The notes under the pieces were generated by a model. The model was not told the origin of the DNA, searched no databases, and saw nothing but the letters and a program-made list of their open reading frames with translations. This document shows, one piece after another, positions 5,239 to 5,557 of a DNA stretch of 5,557 nucleotides. The stretch lies in NCBI GenBank assembly GCA_020628265.1, contig JAHDFG010000055.1, positions 1-5,557 on the forward strand, written 5' to 3'. Within the stretch, counting starts at the first letter, position 1; each line of letters begins with the position of its first letter. Origin of the DNA: Pseudooctadecabacter sp. (GTDB lineage: Bacteria > Pseudomonadota > Alphaproteobacteria > Rhodobacterales > Rhodobacteraceae). A program made the translations under genes and the position numbers.

Positions 5239-5557
5239 ATTGGGTCAGCTTCAATGCGCGGATGTCGGACGCAATGGCGCTGAACGCAGAGGAGATATCG
5301 GTGCCGGCCACGTCGAAGTAGTGGCTGGGGGAGCTTGCGCAGTCCTGCAAAGCGGTCTGGCCAGCCGACGGGGCTTCGAATGCGACCGTGTAGATCACGA
5401 TCCCTTGGGCGCGCGCTGCAGCACACAAGGAAGACAGACGCGCGTCGGCTTCGGCGGGTGTAGTGACCTGCTGGTTCAGGGCCTGATCGGAGTCGATATA
5501 ATCGTCATAGGGGATGTAATCCGGCCAGCCGCTGGACCCTGCACTCCATGGAATGGC
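5237..5557 (-). CDS. tadG: TadG-like pilus assembly protein, C-terminal part with von Willebrand A domain (cut by window edge)
   Basis: The minus frame is open from the right edge to a TAA at 5239-5237, giving 106 C-terminal residues starting AIPWSAGSSGWPDYIPYDDY. The end resembles TadG VWA domains: LCAAARAQGIVIYTVAFEAP is the amphipathic helix and following beta strand. Next come LQDCASSPSHYFDVAG and a closing helix SSAFSAIASDIRALKLTQ, matching the familiar 'CAs ... yy/f.a ... aF..Ia..i..l' ending. The two cysteines (in SSLCAAA and QDCASS) are placed as commonly seen in TadG. The N-terminal membrane helix and the metal-binding MIDAS motif would lie beyond 5557 and cannot be checked. TTG at 5428-5426 is an internal codon, not a start, since the homology-like frame continues upstream. 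It heads the visible part of the Tad operon. Confidence 0.85.
   Translation of the reverse strand, partial: AIPWSAGSSGWPDYIPYDDYIDSDQALNQQVTTPAEADARLSSLCAAARAQGIVIYTVAFEAPSAGQTALQDCASSPSHYFDVAGTDISSAFSAIASDIRALKLTQ

Overview
The window looks like chromosomal DNA from an alphaproteobacterium, most likely a marine Rhodobacterales (Roseobacter-group) member. That assignment is inference. It rests on the high GC of most of the window, the style of the proteins, and a small lipoprotein gene next to homoserine dehydrogenase that I recall from that group. No species can be named from what is visible.

Layout: (1) Positions 1-1817 read on the minus strand. In transcription order they hold a small outer-membrane-type lipoprotein (1527-1817), homoserine dehydrogenase hom (183-1469), two tandem AT-rich perfect palindromes (131-150 and 158-179), and the first 35 codons of an MFS transporter that runs off the left edge (1-107). 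(2) A 102-bp divergent intergenic region (1818-1919) separates these from the plus-strand genes and could hold overlapping promoters. (3) Positions 1920-4062 read on the plus strand: a TetR-family regulator, an 81-bp gap with a 9-bp inverted repeat, a 3-hydroxyisobutyrate-dehydrogenase-family oxidoreductase, a GC-rich hairpin, and a small two-helix membrane protein. (4) Positions 4065-5557 read on the minus strand and meet the previous gene tail to tail with 2 bp between stop codons. They form a tight Tad-pilus cluster: the C-terminal part of a TadG-like von Willebrand A protein, cut by the right edge, then two TadE-like pseudopilins.

How the genes may work together: hom catalyses the NAD(P)H-dependent step to homoserine in the aspartate pathway (threonine and methionine). 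The TetR protein is a natural candidate to control the adjacent dehydrogenase and possibly itself, although its ligand and operator are unknown. The three Tad proteins should belong to the envelope-spanning Flp/Tad pilus machinery used for adhesion.

I see no clearly new system. The features most worth a second look are the paired palindromes after hom, the possibly leaderless tetR promoter, the competing inverted repeats before the dehydrogenase, the hairpin overlapping the ribosome-binding site of the membrane-protein gene, and the lower GC of stretches of the Tad cluster. I found no tRNA, rRNA, CRISPR array or insertion sequence.
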